Below, in pieces: positions 32,710 through 44,900 of a DNA stretch of 59,319 nucleotides; the first letter of the stretch is position 1, and each line of letters starts with the position of its first letter. The stretch is from a virus, in the IMG/VR virus record IMGVR_UViG_3300030331_006178, positions 1 to 59,319 of that record; one strand, written 5' to 3'. The notes beneath the pieces were generated by a model. That model made no database searches. It was not told the origin of the DNA and saw only the letters and a list, made by a program, of their open reading frames with translations. Made by a program: the position numbers and the translations under genes.

Positions 32710-34509
32710 ATGGTAGACAGTAAAAAACCAGCAATTGATTATACCAGTAGAGATTTCAATTCAATTAAATCCGATTTGGTTGACTATGCAAGAAGATACT
32801 ATCCAGATACATTCAGAGATTTTTCTATCAACTCTTTTGGCTCCTTAATGTTAGATACGGTTTCGTATGTTGGTGATATTTTATCTTTTTATCTAGATTA
32901 TCAAGTTAATGAAAGTTTTTTATCCACCGCCACAGAATATGATAACATATTAAAAATCTCAAGGCAATTGGGGCTAAAGGCAGATTTGGCGCCTGCATCT
33001 TATGGGGTTTTAACTTTTTTTGTTTTAGTACCAGCAGCATCTAATGGTGCTCCTGATTTTGACTATGCACCAATATTGAAATCAAATAGTAAATTCACAA
33101 CTACAGACGGAAGAACATTTACATTGCTTGAGGATGTTAATTTTAAGGACACTGATCAAAATGAAATTGTAGTTGGCGAGGTTGACTCAAACACGTCTGT
33201 GCCGACTAGCTACGCTATTAGGGCGAGAGGTCAAGCCATTTCCGGAGAACTAGCCGTTTATGAGGAAGTGTTGGGTGGGTATCAAAGATTCAGGAGAGTT
33301 GTTGTACCGGGAGAAAATATATCTGAAGTGGTATCTGTTATCGACTCAGAAGGAAATGTTTTTTTTGAAGTTGATTATTTGTCTCAAAATACAGTATACA
33401 CAACCCTTGAAAATAAAAGTGAGAGTAGAACAACAGTACCCAACATATTAAAACCAATAGCAGTGCCCAGAAGATATGTGGTAAGTAAAGAAAGAGATAA
33501 TGTAATTTTACAGTTCGGTTTTGGAACAAACGAAAATGTATCTGAAGTTCTTGACCCTAGTAATGTTTTAGTACAAGAGCACGGTAAAAAACACATAACT
33601 GATGATTCTTTTGATCCCGCTTCTTTGATCAAAACAGACAGTTTGGGCGTGAGTCCTAGCAACACCGTTCTAAGAGTGATCTATAGGGTGAACGGCGCTG
33701 AGAATACTAATGCGGCAGCAAATACTATCACTATACCAGGAGAAGCTATACTTACTTTTTCTAGTGAAGAAGAATTAGATTCAACTCTTGTGCAAAACAC
33801 AAGACAAAGCTTAGAGGTTACAAATGAAACTGCTTTTGTTGGCTCAAACCCGTTACCGAACTCAGATGAGCTAAAAGAAAGAGCGTTTGGCGTCTATTCT
33901 ATGCAAAACAGGATAGTTACAAAAGAAGACTTAATAACAGCAGCCTACAACATGCCAAAGAATTTTGGTTCAATTAAAAAAGCAATGGCTTACCAAGACT
34001 CAGATTCCTTTAATCAAAGAAATATTAATTTATATGTTATGTCACAAGGGTCTGATGGCAAATTAGAAAAATCAAATACAATTATAAAAAATAATTTAAA
34101 AACCTATCTTTCAAGATTTAAAATGATCAATGACACGATTGATATATTAGATGCGAACATAATAAACTTAAGAGTCAATTTTAGCATAATAGCTTTTCCA
34201 GACGTTGAAAAGTTTAGGGCTTTGGATCTTGCAAAAAGAGATTTAGTTAGGTTTTTTAACAATAGAACAAATTATGAAATAGGTGAATCTTTTTATATTA
34301 CTGATATTTTTAGTGTTTTAAAGAACTCTTCTTTGGTTTTAGATGTTGTAGAGGTTGACGTGGTTACGAAAACGGGTGCTTTATATGCTGATACAAATTT
34401 CAACGCTTCTGTGAACAAAAGTGCAGATGGTAGAAGAATTTTGTGTCCTTTTGATTCTGTTTTTGAAATTAAATTTCCTGATACTGACTTGGTGGGGACA
34501 ATTAAATAA
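32710..34509 (+). CDS. gp6: Baseplate wedge protein gp6-like (baseplate J family)
   Basis: A 599-residue baseplate J/gp6-like protein; T4 gp6 has 660. The N-terminal YTSRDFNSIKSDLVDYARRY and SFGSLMLDTVSYVGDILSFY stretch (about 12-70) is typical of gp6 of T4-like phages. The LPNSDELKERA...QNRIVTKEDL region near 383-410 is the conserved J-domain part. gp6 dimers form the inner ring of the baseplate. It follows gp25 and overlaps the next gene by one base (TAATG). Confidence 0.9.
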   Translation: MVDSKKPAIDYTSRDFNSIKSDLVDYARRYYPDTFRDFSINSFGSLMLDTVSYVGDILSFYLDYQVNESFLSTATEYDNILKISRQLGLKADLAPASYGVLTFFVLVPAASNGAPDFDYAPILKSNSKFTTTDGRTFTLLEDVNFKDTDQNEIVVGEVDSNTSVPTSYAIRARGQAISGELAVYEEVLGGYQRFRRVVVPGENISEVVSVIDSEGNVFFEVDYLSQNTVYTTLENKSESRTTVPNILKPIAVPRRYVVSKERDNVILQFGFGTNENVSEVLDPSNVLVQEHGKKHITDDSFDPASLIKTDSLGVSPSNTVLRVIYRVNGAENTNAAANTITIPGEAILTFSSEEELDSTLVQNTRQSLEVTNETAFVGSNPLPNSDELKERAFGVYSMQNRIVTKEDLITAAYNMPKNFGSIKKAMAYQDSDSFNQRNINLYVMSQGSDGKLEKSNTIIKNNLKTYLSRFKMINDTIDILDANIINLRVNFSIIAFPDVEKFRALDLAKRDLVRFFNNRTNYEIGESFYITDIFSVLKNSSLVLDVVEVDVVTKTGALYADTNFNASVNKSADGRRILCPFDSVFEIKFPDTDLVGTIK

Positions 34510-35993
34510 TGGCTATAAAAAGATATTACGCTACAAAAGACAACACAATAACAAACGCTTTTAAATCAAATCTTCAAACCCGCGGTGTCAGCGGAAACAT
34601 GGGTCAGTCGGACATTTTAGAAGTGTTTAGTATATATGCTCAGGCTAGCTCAAGCTCTGGTCTATCTTCAGAATTAAGTCGTGTGCTTATCGAGTTTGAT
34701 ACGACGGCAATAAACGCAGACAGAACCGCTGGTGCTATTCCCGCCTCTGGTAACGTTAGCTTCTTTTTAAGAATGTTTGATGCTGAACACACGCAAACAA
34801 CACCTAAAAACTTTACTTGCGAGGTGCAAGCTATTTCTCAGTCCTGGAACGAAGGTCTCGGATTGGATATGGAAGAATATAGCGATTTGGATGCATCTAA
34901 TTGGTTATCAGCCTCACAGGGAACCAGGTGGGTGGATATGAGCGATACGCCATTAGAAGGCGGTAGCTTTATTACAGGATCCCCAGGCGCGCTTACGGAA
35001 TATCTATTCACTCAATCATTTGATAGTGGTTTCGAAAACTTAGAAATAGATGTTAGTCATTTGATTGAAGACTGGATTAAAGGCGATTTAACTAATAATG
35101 GTTTTGGAGTGCAGCTATCTAGTAGTTTGGAAACTCAAGAAAATTCCTATTACACAAAAATGTTTTTTGCTCGTGGATCTCAATTTTTTCACAAGCGCCC
35201 AATTATTGAAGCTAGATTTGATGATAGCAAAAAAGACAATAGAGGTGACTTCTTTTTAAGCTCCTCGCTGGTACCAGCTGCTGATAATTTGATGAATTTG
35301 TATTTATACAACGTTGTTCGGGGGCAATTAACTGATATTCCAGTAGTGGGGACAAACCCGTTGCAGGTTAACATATTCAGTGGTACGACTTCACCAGTTG
35401 GAGATGAATTGTTTTTACCAGTCGGGGGCGGAGTTAATGCGACAGGTGATATTAATATAACCGCTTCACATGTAGAGACTGGGATATATTCTTGCTCGTT
35501 TGCTTATACCTCATCTAGTATAACAACTATTTTTGATGTGTGGAGTAGCGGTAGCATACAATATCATACTGGTTCTGCTATAAGTGTTAAAACTTTTGAT
35601 AGCCAAGACTTTAATTTTGATCAAAGATTTGTTTCTAATATCACAAATTTAAGATCGACTTATAGTCAAGGCGAAAAGGTTAGATTTAGATTATACGTTC
35701 GTGAAAAAGATTGGTCTCCAACTATTTATTCAGTAGCGAATAACGAAATAGAGACAAGCATTATCGAGGATGCTTATTATCGATTCATTAGAGTGAGTGA
35801 TGATTTAGAAGTTATTCCTTTTGGGACTGGTTCCCTAAACCACACTCGATTATCTTATGATACGAGTGGTAGCTACTTTGATTTAGAGATGGACTTGTTT
35901 GATACTGATACTGTTTATGAATTAAGCTTTGCATATCTAATTAATGGTAGCCATGTTGAACAACCAGAAAGGTTTAGGTTTAGAGTAGAATAA
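34509..35993 (+). CDS. Virion protein with DNRLRE/CBM96-like beta domain
   Basis: A 494-residue beta-rich protein. Its first half (about residues 30-240) resembles the DNRLRE beta-sandwich: LSRVLIEFDTTAI, then a strand-rich FFLRMFDAEHT, VQAISQSWNEG and a FFARGSQFFHKRPIIEARFDDS end, with conserved Trp and Asp spacing. Such modules bind glycans or act as structural beta-sandwiches. The second half is also beta-rich and unassigned. It lies between gp6 and the giant LamG protein, so baseplate periphery is likely. Family call by pattern only. Confidence 0.65.
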   Translation: MAIKRYYATKDNTITNAFKSNLQTRGVSGNMGQSDILEVFSIYAQASSSSGLSSELSRVLIEFDTTAINADRTAGAIPASGNVSFFLRMFDAEHTQTTPKNFTCEVQAISQSWNEGLGLDMEEYSDLDASNWLSASQGTRWVDMSDTPLEGGSFITGSPGALTEYLFTQSFDSGFENLEIDVSHLIEDWIKGDLTNNGFGVQLSSSLETQENSYYTKMFFARGSQFFHKRPIIEARFDDSKKDNRGDFFLSSSLVPAADNLMNLYLYNVVRGQLTDIPVVGTNPLQVNIFSGTTSPVGDELFLPVGGGVNATGDINITASHVETGIYSCSFAYTSSSITTIFDVWSSGSIQYHTGSAISVKTFDSQDFNFDQRFVSNITNLRSTYSQGEKVRFRLYVREKDWSPTIYSVANNEIETSIIEDAYYRFIRVSDDLEVIPFGTGSLNHTRLSYDTSGSYFDLEMDLFDTDTVYELSFAYLINGSHVEQPERFRFRVE

Positions 35994-35994
35994 T

Positions 35995-38900
35995 ATGTCC
36001 TTAAAAGATTTATTTAAAGAACAACAATATAAAAATCTATCTAATTCTTCGATATCTTCTTTAACTGCTAGTGGAGTTGAGTCAGCAGGATATATAGAGG
36101 CATATTTAGAAGATCGAAATAGATTTATACCATTAGTAGATTTCTCCCAGCCTGCGAATTTTGCTCGTTTTGGCTCCGCAGAAAAATATTATTTTGATTC
36201 GATAAGAAGAGTATATCAAACCTACCCATATGATGGCTCCAAAAAAGAGAAGATACAGTGGGAGTTATCTTCATCTGGGCTAGATTTATATCTTTTTGAA
36301 AACGAATACCCTAGAACCACTGGTTTCGCAGTGTTTTCAACCTCTAGTTTGACAGCAACAGATACTTCAACAAATTATTCTGTTTGGGGTTCATATGGCG
36401 CCGCAGGCAGCGGCACTTACGAATATGTTTCATTTAATGGCGGTCCACACGCTGGTGAAGGCAGTGCGGTACACATTGACCCCGACACAGGAGAAGCCCA
36501 TTACAGAGAAAAAGCCAATCTTTATGATTTATCAAAAAATAGAGAGTGTAATCTAAAAATAGGCGGCGATGACGGCAATACAATAGAATTTTGGCTTAAA
36601 AAAGCAGCGTTTAACACTAACGCCACTCAGACCGAGGTTATTTTTGATATATTCACCACGTCTTCAATATCTTCAAGTTTAGACTATGGACGCATGACGG
36701 TGGAGGTATCAGGACACGGCGCAGGAACAAATACGCTATCTCCTTTTTATGTTACCTACCTATCGGGTACTTCTGGAATATCTAAGCAAAACATTGGTGC
36801 ATCAATTACAACTTCTTCCGTTGCAGATGATAACTGGCACCACTATTCATTTAGATTTAAAAATGAGGGCTCTAACACCTCCGTGGATCTTTTTGTTGAC
36901 GGAGATTTTAATCATAACATAAAAACAGGCACTACGACTGATTATGTTAGTGGTACGCTGGTTGGTACTATCGGCGCCCTAGCGACTGAGCCTTCAGGTA
37001 CACACGCGGGCTCTCCTCAAGCTGGAGAGGGTTGGGGTAAACTGTCTGGTTCTGTTGATGAACTAAGATTTTGGAAAGTTTGGAGAAATTCTCAGCAAAT
37101 ACAGACTCGCTGGTTCGATCAAGTTGGCGGCGGAACAAACACAGATGATGCTAATACTAATTTAGGGTTGTATTACAAATTCAACGAGGGAATAACTTTA
37201 ACCTCTTCAACAGATTCTGTAGTTTTAGATTATTCAGGCAGGATTAGTAATGGAACATGGGTAGGGTATTCTTCACTTTTCTCTAGAGACACAGGCTCAG
37301 CTATCAATGAAACCAATTTAACTAATTTTTCAGGGAGTGAATTTAGAGATCCTATATTATATGCATACCATCCTGAAGTACAATCTTTCTTATCTGATAA
37401 AAGAAAAGAAGGTAAAGAATATGATTATGGAAACCCATCTACAATATATTACTCACTGCCCTCTTGGTTAATTGAAGAGCATGATGCAAATGATCCTGAT
37501 GGCGAAGGAATAATATCAAACTCTCTTTGGAATCTCACACAAATATTAAGTAGCTACTTTGATAATGCAGCTAATTTAATGAAATCATTACCAGATTTAG
37601 CGCAAACAGAATATGTTAGCGGCTCGCAAAAACCTATTCCATTTATGAATAGAATTCTTGAATCAAAAGGCTTTGTTGCCCCAGAGTTGTTTAACGCCAT
37701 TGATGCACTAGAGAATTTTGAAAATAGAGATAATAATTCAATATATACGGAAAAAATATCAGATATTAAGAATATTATTTATAGAAACATTTACAACAAT
37801 CTAACTTTTATAAATAAATCAAAAGGCACTGAAAAATCATTTAGAAATTTGATTCGCTGCTTTGGTATAGATGATAAGATATATAAATTAAATTATTATT
37901 CCAACAACGTAGATTATATATTAGAAGACAATTACAGATCTGTTGCTGATAAATTTAAATTAGTTGATTTTAACACTTTACTACACACTAATGCAGTCGT
38001 GTACCAGTATTCCAGTAGTTTAAATTCTAATTCAACAACGTTTATTTCGGCTAGTAAAGATTTCACACCAGCGACCTCACAAGAAGCTGGATTGCCATTT
38101 AGCGTTGAAGCAAATTTAATTTTTCCAAATAGGGTAGATATATCCGACTATCACACCCTTGTAAGCAATGATCCAACATTTAGAAATAACTATCCCTTGT
38201 TTCTTACTGCAAGCATGTTTGGTATGCATACAGCCATTGATTCAACTCCCGCTGAAACAACTTGGAACACTAATGATTTTGCAAACTTTGTAGTAAAAGC
38301 AGTTAAGCCATCGTTGTTTTCTAATAAAGCAAAATTTGTTTTGACCGGTACAGCCGCCGGCTTTATACCAGAGCTTACCTCTTCTTTCATAGATGATATT
38401 TATGCTGATACCGATTGGAGTTTTCTAGTTTCTCTGTACCCAGAAAAGTTTCCAAATGTCAATGAGGTTTCGGGAGCAGCTGCTGATGAGAGTGGATATA
38501 TAGTTGAATTCACTGGTATTAATAAAGTTTTAGATACAGTAATAAACGAGTTTACTCTAACAGGCACTTTAGCGGCTGACGAAGCAACTAAGTTTTTAGC
38601 ATCTCCAAAGCGAGTTTTTGTTGGTTCACACAGGGACAACTTTACAGGCTCAGTGTTGCAACAAACAGATATTAAATTTAACACTATACGCGTTTGGCAG
38701 AACAAACTTACTGCAAAAGACTTATCGGTACATGCTTCAGACCCAAACAACTACAGCATTAAAAACCCGGAGCAAAATGCTTATCTTTTCAATACAAAAA
38801 TAAACAAAGTTTATGTTCCAAACAAAGAAACTATGCTTCTGCATTGGAACTTTAATAATGTAACGGGCTCTGATGCTTCAGGTGAATTTATAGTAGATGA

Positions 38901-41900
38901 TTTGACCTCTGGTTCAAGCACTCAAATCAATAGATATGGCTTCTTAACCAACCTATCAAATAAACAATTTACTGGACGTGGAGAAGATTTTGCAGCCTCT
39001 AGCACGGCAGTAGTTTCAATTGACGACTTCGTAGTTGCAAAACCTAACCTACCAGAAGTTTTATCGAGTGAAAACACAATAAAAGTGCTTTCAAACGACG
39101 ATATATATTTCACCAGAGACAGTAGACCGACTTTCTTTGATTTATATGTAGAAAAAAGTCCCTATCAAAACATCTCAGAAGAAATGTTAAAGTTTATGTC
39201 CACCGTTGTTGATTTTAATAACTTAATAGGTTCTGCGGTGGATAGGTATCGCGGTGAATATAAAGCTTTAAAAATGCTTAGGCAATTGTTTTTCCAGCGT
39301 ATGGATACTCCGAACGTAGATAAATATATTGAGTATTTCAAGTGGTTTGACTTAGCAGTCTCTGCTATGATCCAAAAGCTGGCGCCAATGTCTTCAGGGC
39401 TAAATGATAGACCTTTAAGGAATATTATTGAATCTCACATTCTTGAAAGAAACAAATATCAATCAAAGTTTCCCACTTATGAGTTTAAGCAGACAGACCC
39501 TGAAGCCAGGCTGTTTGGTGTTAATGAATTAACTTATCCGTGGAAAGAAGGGCATGCCCCTCTTAGCTTCGCGGCATCTGATCAGGATGATAATTGTCTT
39601 TGGTTAAAAGAGAGAGCAGAAAGGACTGGCTCAATATCTAGTGGGGATATAAATGTAGACTCAGACCGTCAAGAAATATTAGACGTAATAAACAATCTTA
39701 ACAACGCAACGCCACCAAACTTAAGCGGCTCAGACGGCACCTATCAAGGTTCAACATATGCCCTTCGCCGCTTCGCAAGACCATATAAAATAAATGCTGT
39801 AAAGCAGTCCGATATACACGGCGGCTCAAATGGATATGATAATAAAAAAGTTGGTTTCTGGGACGCCATAAGAAAGCGCCCAACACCTTCAGAGCCTGGT
39901 GAAGGCGGCTTGATTTCAATTGAGCCACCAGATTCTTCACTAGAAGAGTTTAAAGATTGCGATGATAATCTTATCTTAAACAAAGGTAAAAGAAGATTTA
40001 GCTTCTCTGCCGGCACAGCCATTGACGGTGCAGAGAACTTTAGTGATGTCTTTAAAGGGCAGCTTATTTTTCCGTTTAGCTTGTATAGCTCCTCAGTAAC
40101 AGATAACCCTGCCATGGCTGACCTAGAAGACTTTAAAGCAAATTTAGCAGTTACCAATCTACATCACGATTCTTATGGACCAGATAGAGATGTTCCAATG
40201 CAGGGACCATTTACAGAGAAATATGTTGGCGGTCGATCTTACAGACACGTAATGAGTAACCTTACGCCTAATAATACGACTCCATTGGTTGAAGGTCAAA
40301 GATTAGAGGGTTGGAGACTAACGGGAAGTGTAGAGGGCAATTTAGATTTAACAAATGTATCAGTGCATAATCCAAAATCAGTCTTCTTAAGGGAAGAGTA
40401 TGCAAAAAGACCTGTAAATATAAAGAATATCCAACAACTAACGGGCGCTTCTGATAGCACCGGCATTCACCCTGAGTCATCAACAAAGATAGGAAATTAT
40501 ACAAATACTTATGAAATTGTAATGACTAACGGTCGTTCTTTAAATAATCGTTATTTGGTTGAATCTGATGGCTTTTTATCAACCACGACACCTGATTCTT
40601 TATTTGTCTCTGGTGTAATTGATTTTCCACTTCCAAGAAGAGACTTGACGGGTTCAAACAAAGCTATTATTGTAAATAGATTTTCCTCTCCGGGCGACCC
40701 AGCAACAATGGGCGAAGGTATGCTGGACACAGCAGCTGCTGAATTTAGTGTTTATAATGCGCTACCCTTTAGAAATTTATCTGTGCGACTACCACTACAA
40801 GAACTTTTAACAGATCACGCAAATCAATTTGGATTATTTAGTGATCAATTCACGGTCGCTGCTTTTGCAAGAGCAGGAAAAGACTATGCGGCTGTGGGTG
40901 GCTCATCTTCTATTAACGATCCTGGTGCAGACTTAGACTACATAGGCACAGGTTCTTTTCACAAAGTAAACAGAAACGGAAGAAAACAACCAAAATATTC
41001 AAATGAGTTTACAGGCGATACAGGTACTATTTCGACCAATCCTGTGTTTGATAACTTTTTTGTACAACATCAGATACCACAAACAGATGTACAATATTCT
41101 TGGATTACAGCAAGCTTAATTAATACATATACTGGAAGTGCATTATTTGGTTTTGAACAGCCAGATTTTAGCAATGCTAGTCTTGCCTCTACTGATTTAA
41201 CATTTGTAAGCGCTTCTGATTCTGGTAGTTTGAATATAAAAGTAGATTTTGCTGGGCTGAATACTCTTGTCATAGACAATGTGTTGTCTGCGTCTAATCT
41301 ATTATCAAGTTCTGATTATTATAATGATGATATTGAAAGTTTAGATGACGCATTGACCACTAACGCAGTTATTTCTCATCGTGGAGGTCCCGCAGGCGGA
41401 TCCAATTGGAAACTTTATAGAAAAGATGGTCATCCAATTGTAAGAGCACACAGGGTGGAAAATAGAATAAGCTTTTTAAATGAAAAAATTATTTTTGAAA
41501 ACGACAGCCCCGCTCTTGAGGTTACTATAGACTCTGTTATTGAACCACCGATAACGAGTAAATATAAAAAAATAACGCACGTGGTTGTTGATAGGGAGAG
41601 TGGTGATGAAGTAGCAATAGATCACACCTATATGAACAACATTCGTTATTTCACAGATCACACTCTTGATAATCTTGATTTGGATGCTAAATTGCTAGAT
41701 CCACAAAGAAACAAAAAAGCAGATCAACAAATGCTTGATATCATTAATTATTATTTATATCAAGCAAATGACTTCGCTGATGCCCCAGAACTCAATCCGA
41801 TATCAGGCTTAGTGAAATTAATTACAAGAGAGACAATATTCCCAAGAGAACAAAACACCTACCTATCAACTCATAGGCAAAGAAGTGATTTCCTTAGCTT

Positions 41901-44900
41901 CATATGGCGAGACGATATAAAAGTAAGAAAGCAAAAAGGTTCGCAAGATCCGATTGTAAAAAACCTTAGTTTGGATTCCACCCCTTATGGGTTTTTAGAT
42001 ATAACTAGCATGAGCAACGCACGAACCGGCGGCGGCTCAATTTCCGCTAGTATATTCCCACTTGACGCAAGAGGCGATGTCCCTAATACAATCGTACCTG
42101 GTGAAGATAAGGTAGATAGCATGGAAGATTTGACTCAACAACCTTTCGAAACTTGTAATATTGCTATAATAAGACCTAATAATATTTGTGGACAGTTTCC
42201 GGGGATCTTCACCGGCGCCAGCTTTATAACACCAAGTACGACAGGCGAGCAATTGCCTACCGTGCTATTTAGCACAACCGCCACTGACGGCGCTGGAATA
42301 TTACAAAATGCTATTCTACCTTTCTCATGGTATAATAAATTTGTTAACCGAATTGATCTACGGATAGACGAGGGCTTTGTACGAGGCTATTCGACATTAG
42401 TACCTCAGTATAACAGAAGATTTGCCGGCGCCCTACCGGAGGACGGCACGCTGCGTATATATAGCGCATCGACTCCAGAGCAAGCAGTTCCGCGTTCGGG
42501 TGTAGAATATAAATTTGGAGATACAAAGTGGGAAGCTGGTGAACAATCTGGAAAGTCACCTTTTTACGATAGCTACTCCGATTACATTGAAGACATCAAA
42601 AGAGCGGGTAAAGACTTTAGCCTAATACCGGAGTTTAGAATTTCTGAGCATATGGATTTTTATCTTAATAAAGCAGAAAATGGTTTCTTAACCGCTCCAG
42701 ACACTGCGTTTGAATTAACTGGCACTGTTGTTTCTTCTAGTGCAAATGAAGAATTTGCAAAAGTTTACTCTAATTCTGATTTCTTAAAAACCTTTGCAGT
42801 TGTTAACGATTTTTATGGTGCGCAAACCACACCATCAAAAATAACTTTATCTGCAGAAGCATTAATAAAATTCTTACCTTACAGCGGCTTTTATCCTGCA
42901 GATAGAACTGTTGAGTTGTCTAAATTGTTTTTTCAAAGCTATTCTGCTAGTGTCAATATAACAGGTTCATTCACGAACTTTGATAGCACTACAATTACCG
43001 CCGGTGATACAATCATTGGTCAAACTGCCGGCGGCATGTACCCAATTTGGAAACCTTTATTCGCTCCTGGTATTTTATTTAATAGTATTAAATCGGGCAT
43101 TGCTGTTGATTACCCAGTTCATACATCAAACGTACAGCTTGATACCAGAGGTGTAGCTGGTAATTATAATCGAACAATGAATGGACAGTTTTTAGAAAAC
43201 ATTCCAAGAATCGCAACTGATTTTGATTTTAGAGTGCCCTTTGAAGCGCTTTTAAATCCTGAAGGTCATTTAAATCAGTTTATCGTTAGTAGTGAGCCGC
43301 ATCCAACAGCTGCTTTCGGCGCCACACCGCATCAAAAAACAGGTAGCTCTGAGGGTCAAGGCACTCAGCGAATGTCTGCTTCACTAGCTGCTCCTGGTAA
43401 GTTAAATTACAAATTAGCTATGAATAACTTTTTAGCTTCAACTATTGATTTCTTTAAGCCAGGGGGCAATTTAACAACAATTGCTTCCAAGCCTGATACA
43501 AACACTGATGGTTTTGGTGTAAATTTTGATTCAACAAAAGAATATAGAATGAGAGTAGTTTGCTATAATGGGATACGATCAACATTTGAAGAGCTTAGTG
43601 CTAGTATAAATGCAGGAGCATCTGATAACCCGGCTGCTACATTTCAAAATCCTGAAATAGTTCCTTCTTATAGAATCAACCCTGCGTCATGTGTTATGTA
43701 TAGACAAGATGGCTTAAATGTACAAGCAGATATGTATGGCGCCGCATTTGGTCCACCTTGTGATTCCAGCGGTTCTTTATCAATGGATCGATCTGGTCTT
43801 ACTGATACTCAAGCCACGACTCCACTGTACGGAACTGCATCCTTTGAACCGTTCACACCGCCATATTATGATGGATATAGTCATATTGAGTTTATTTTTA
43901 GACCGGAAGATGCTGATATATTCCAACCAGAGGATTTAAGCATACCAGCTATTTTATCTAATGTGGAACAAAATGGTTTTGGATTTAAAAGATTTGTAAC
44001 CCAACACGTACCAGGTTTAGGGTTCGATGACCTCGGCAACAGTTCTGTGGCTACAAAAAACAGAATGCAGCTAACATCAAGTATAAACTTAAGTGTGATT
44101 GAGAACGCGTCAGTTGACTTTGATGCGTTTGGGAACCCCCAGGTGATTAAAAAAGGTGGAGATACATCAAATGTTTTAACCATTCAGCCAAAGTGGGAGA
44201 CACCTATTCTTGACTTTAAAGATGTCGCAGCGACGCTACCAGTCAGTGGCTCCGGTTCTATTGCAAAAGGAATGTGGCATCAGTATGGTGTGAAACCGTC
44301 AGGTAGCAATGGAATATTCTTGCAAATACAAAACATTGCAGATTCCGAAAAAACAAACATAGCAAAAACTGGATCACTAGCCGATCTTCTTGGCTTTGAT
44401 ACTAATCCTCGTAAACTGGGGCAAGTTGCTGAGTCTAAAAAGATTTCTGAGGCTATTGTAGCTATACCATTCTTTAAAGATTTTAGTGGAAATATCAAGA
44501 AGTTTAATCTAAACAAAAAAGCTGTCGCAGTAGCAGAAGAAATAGTCGCTAAAAAAGAGGCTGGACTCCAACCTGATATAAGTGCTGAAAAACCAGATAT
44601 CGCAATTATTGATATGGTTTCTAAAATGAAAAAGTTTATTGTCCCACCTCACTTTGATTTTGTTAGAAACAAAGATGTAGTTGATCCCTTTGCAATGTTT
44701 ATATTTGAATTTGAAGTCAGTTTAACAGAAAAAGATTTAACAGACATATGGCAGAATTTAGAGCCAACTGTCGCAAGAAGCTTCCAAAAATCCGAAGCCT
44801 CTTTGCCGGTTGATATTTTTTCACCGCAGGATGTAGGTGCCGCTACGGGGGCTGATGGTCTGTTACCTGGAGAGGTAAATTTAGGCAAACAGTACGCTTT

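Noticed and set aside
39744-40157. 137-codon minus-strand frame inside the 3106-residue gene
   Set aside because: It is one of several antisense frames within the giant gene, with no motif or start signal.
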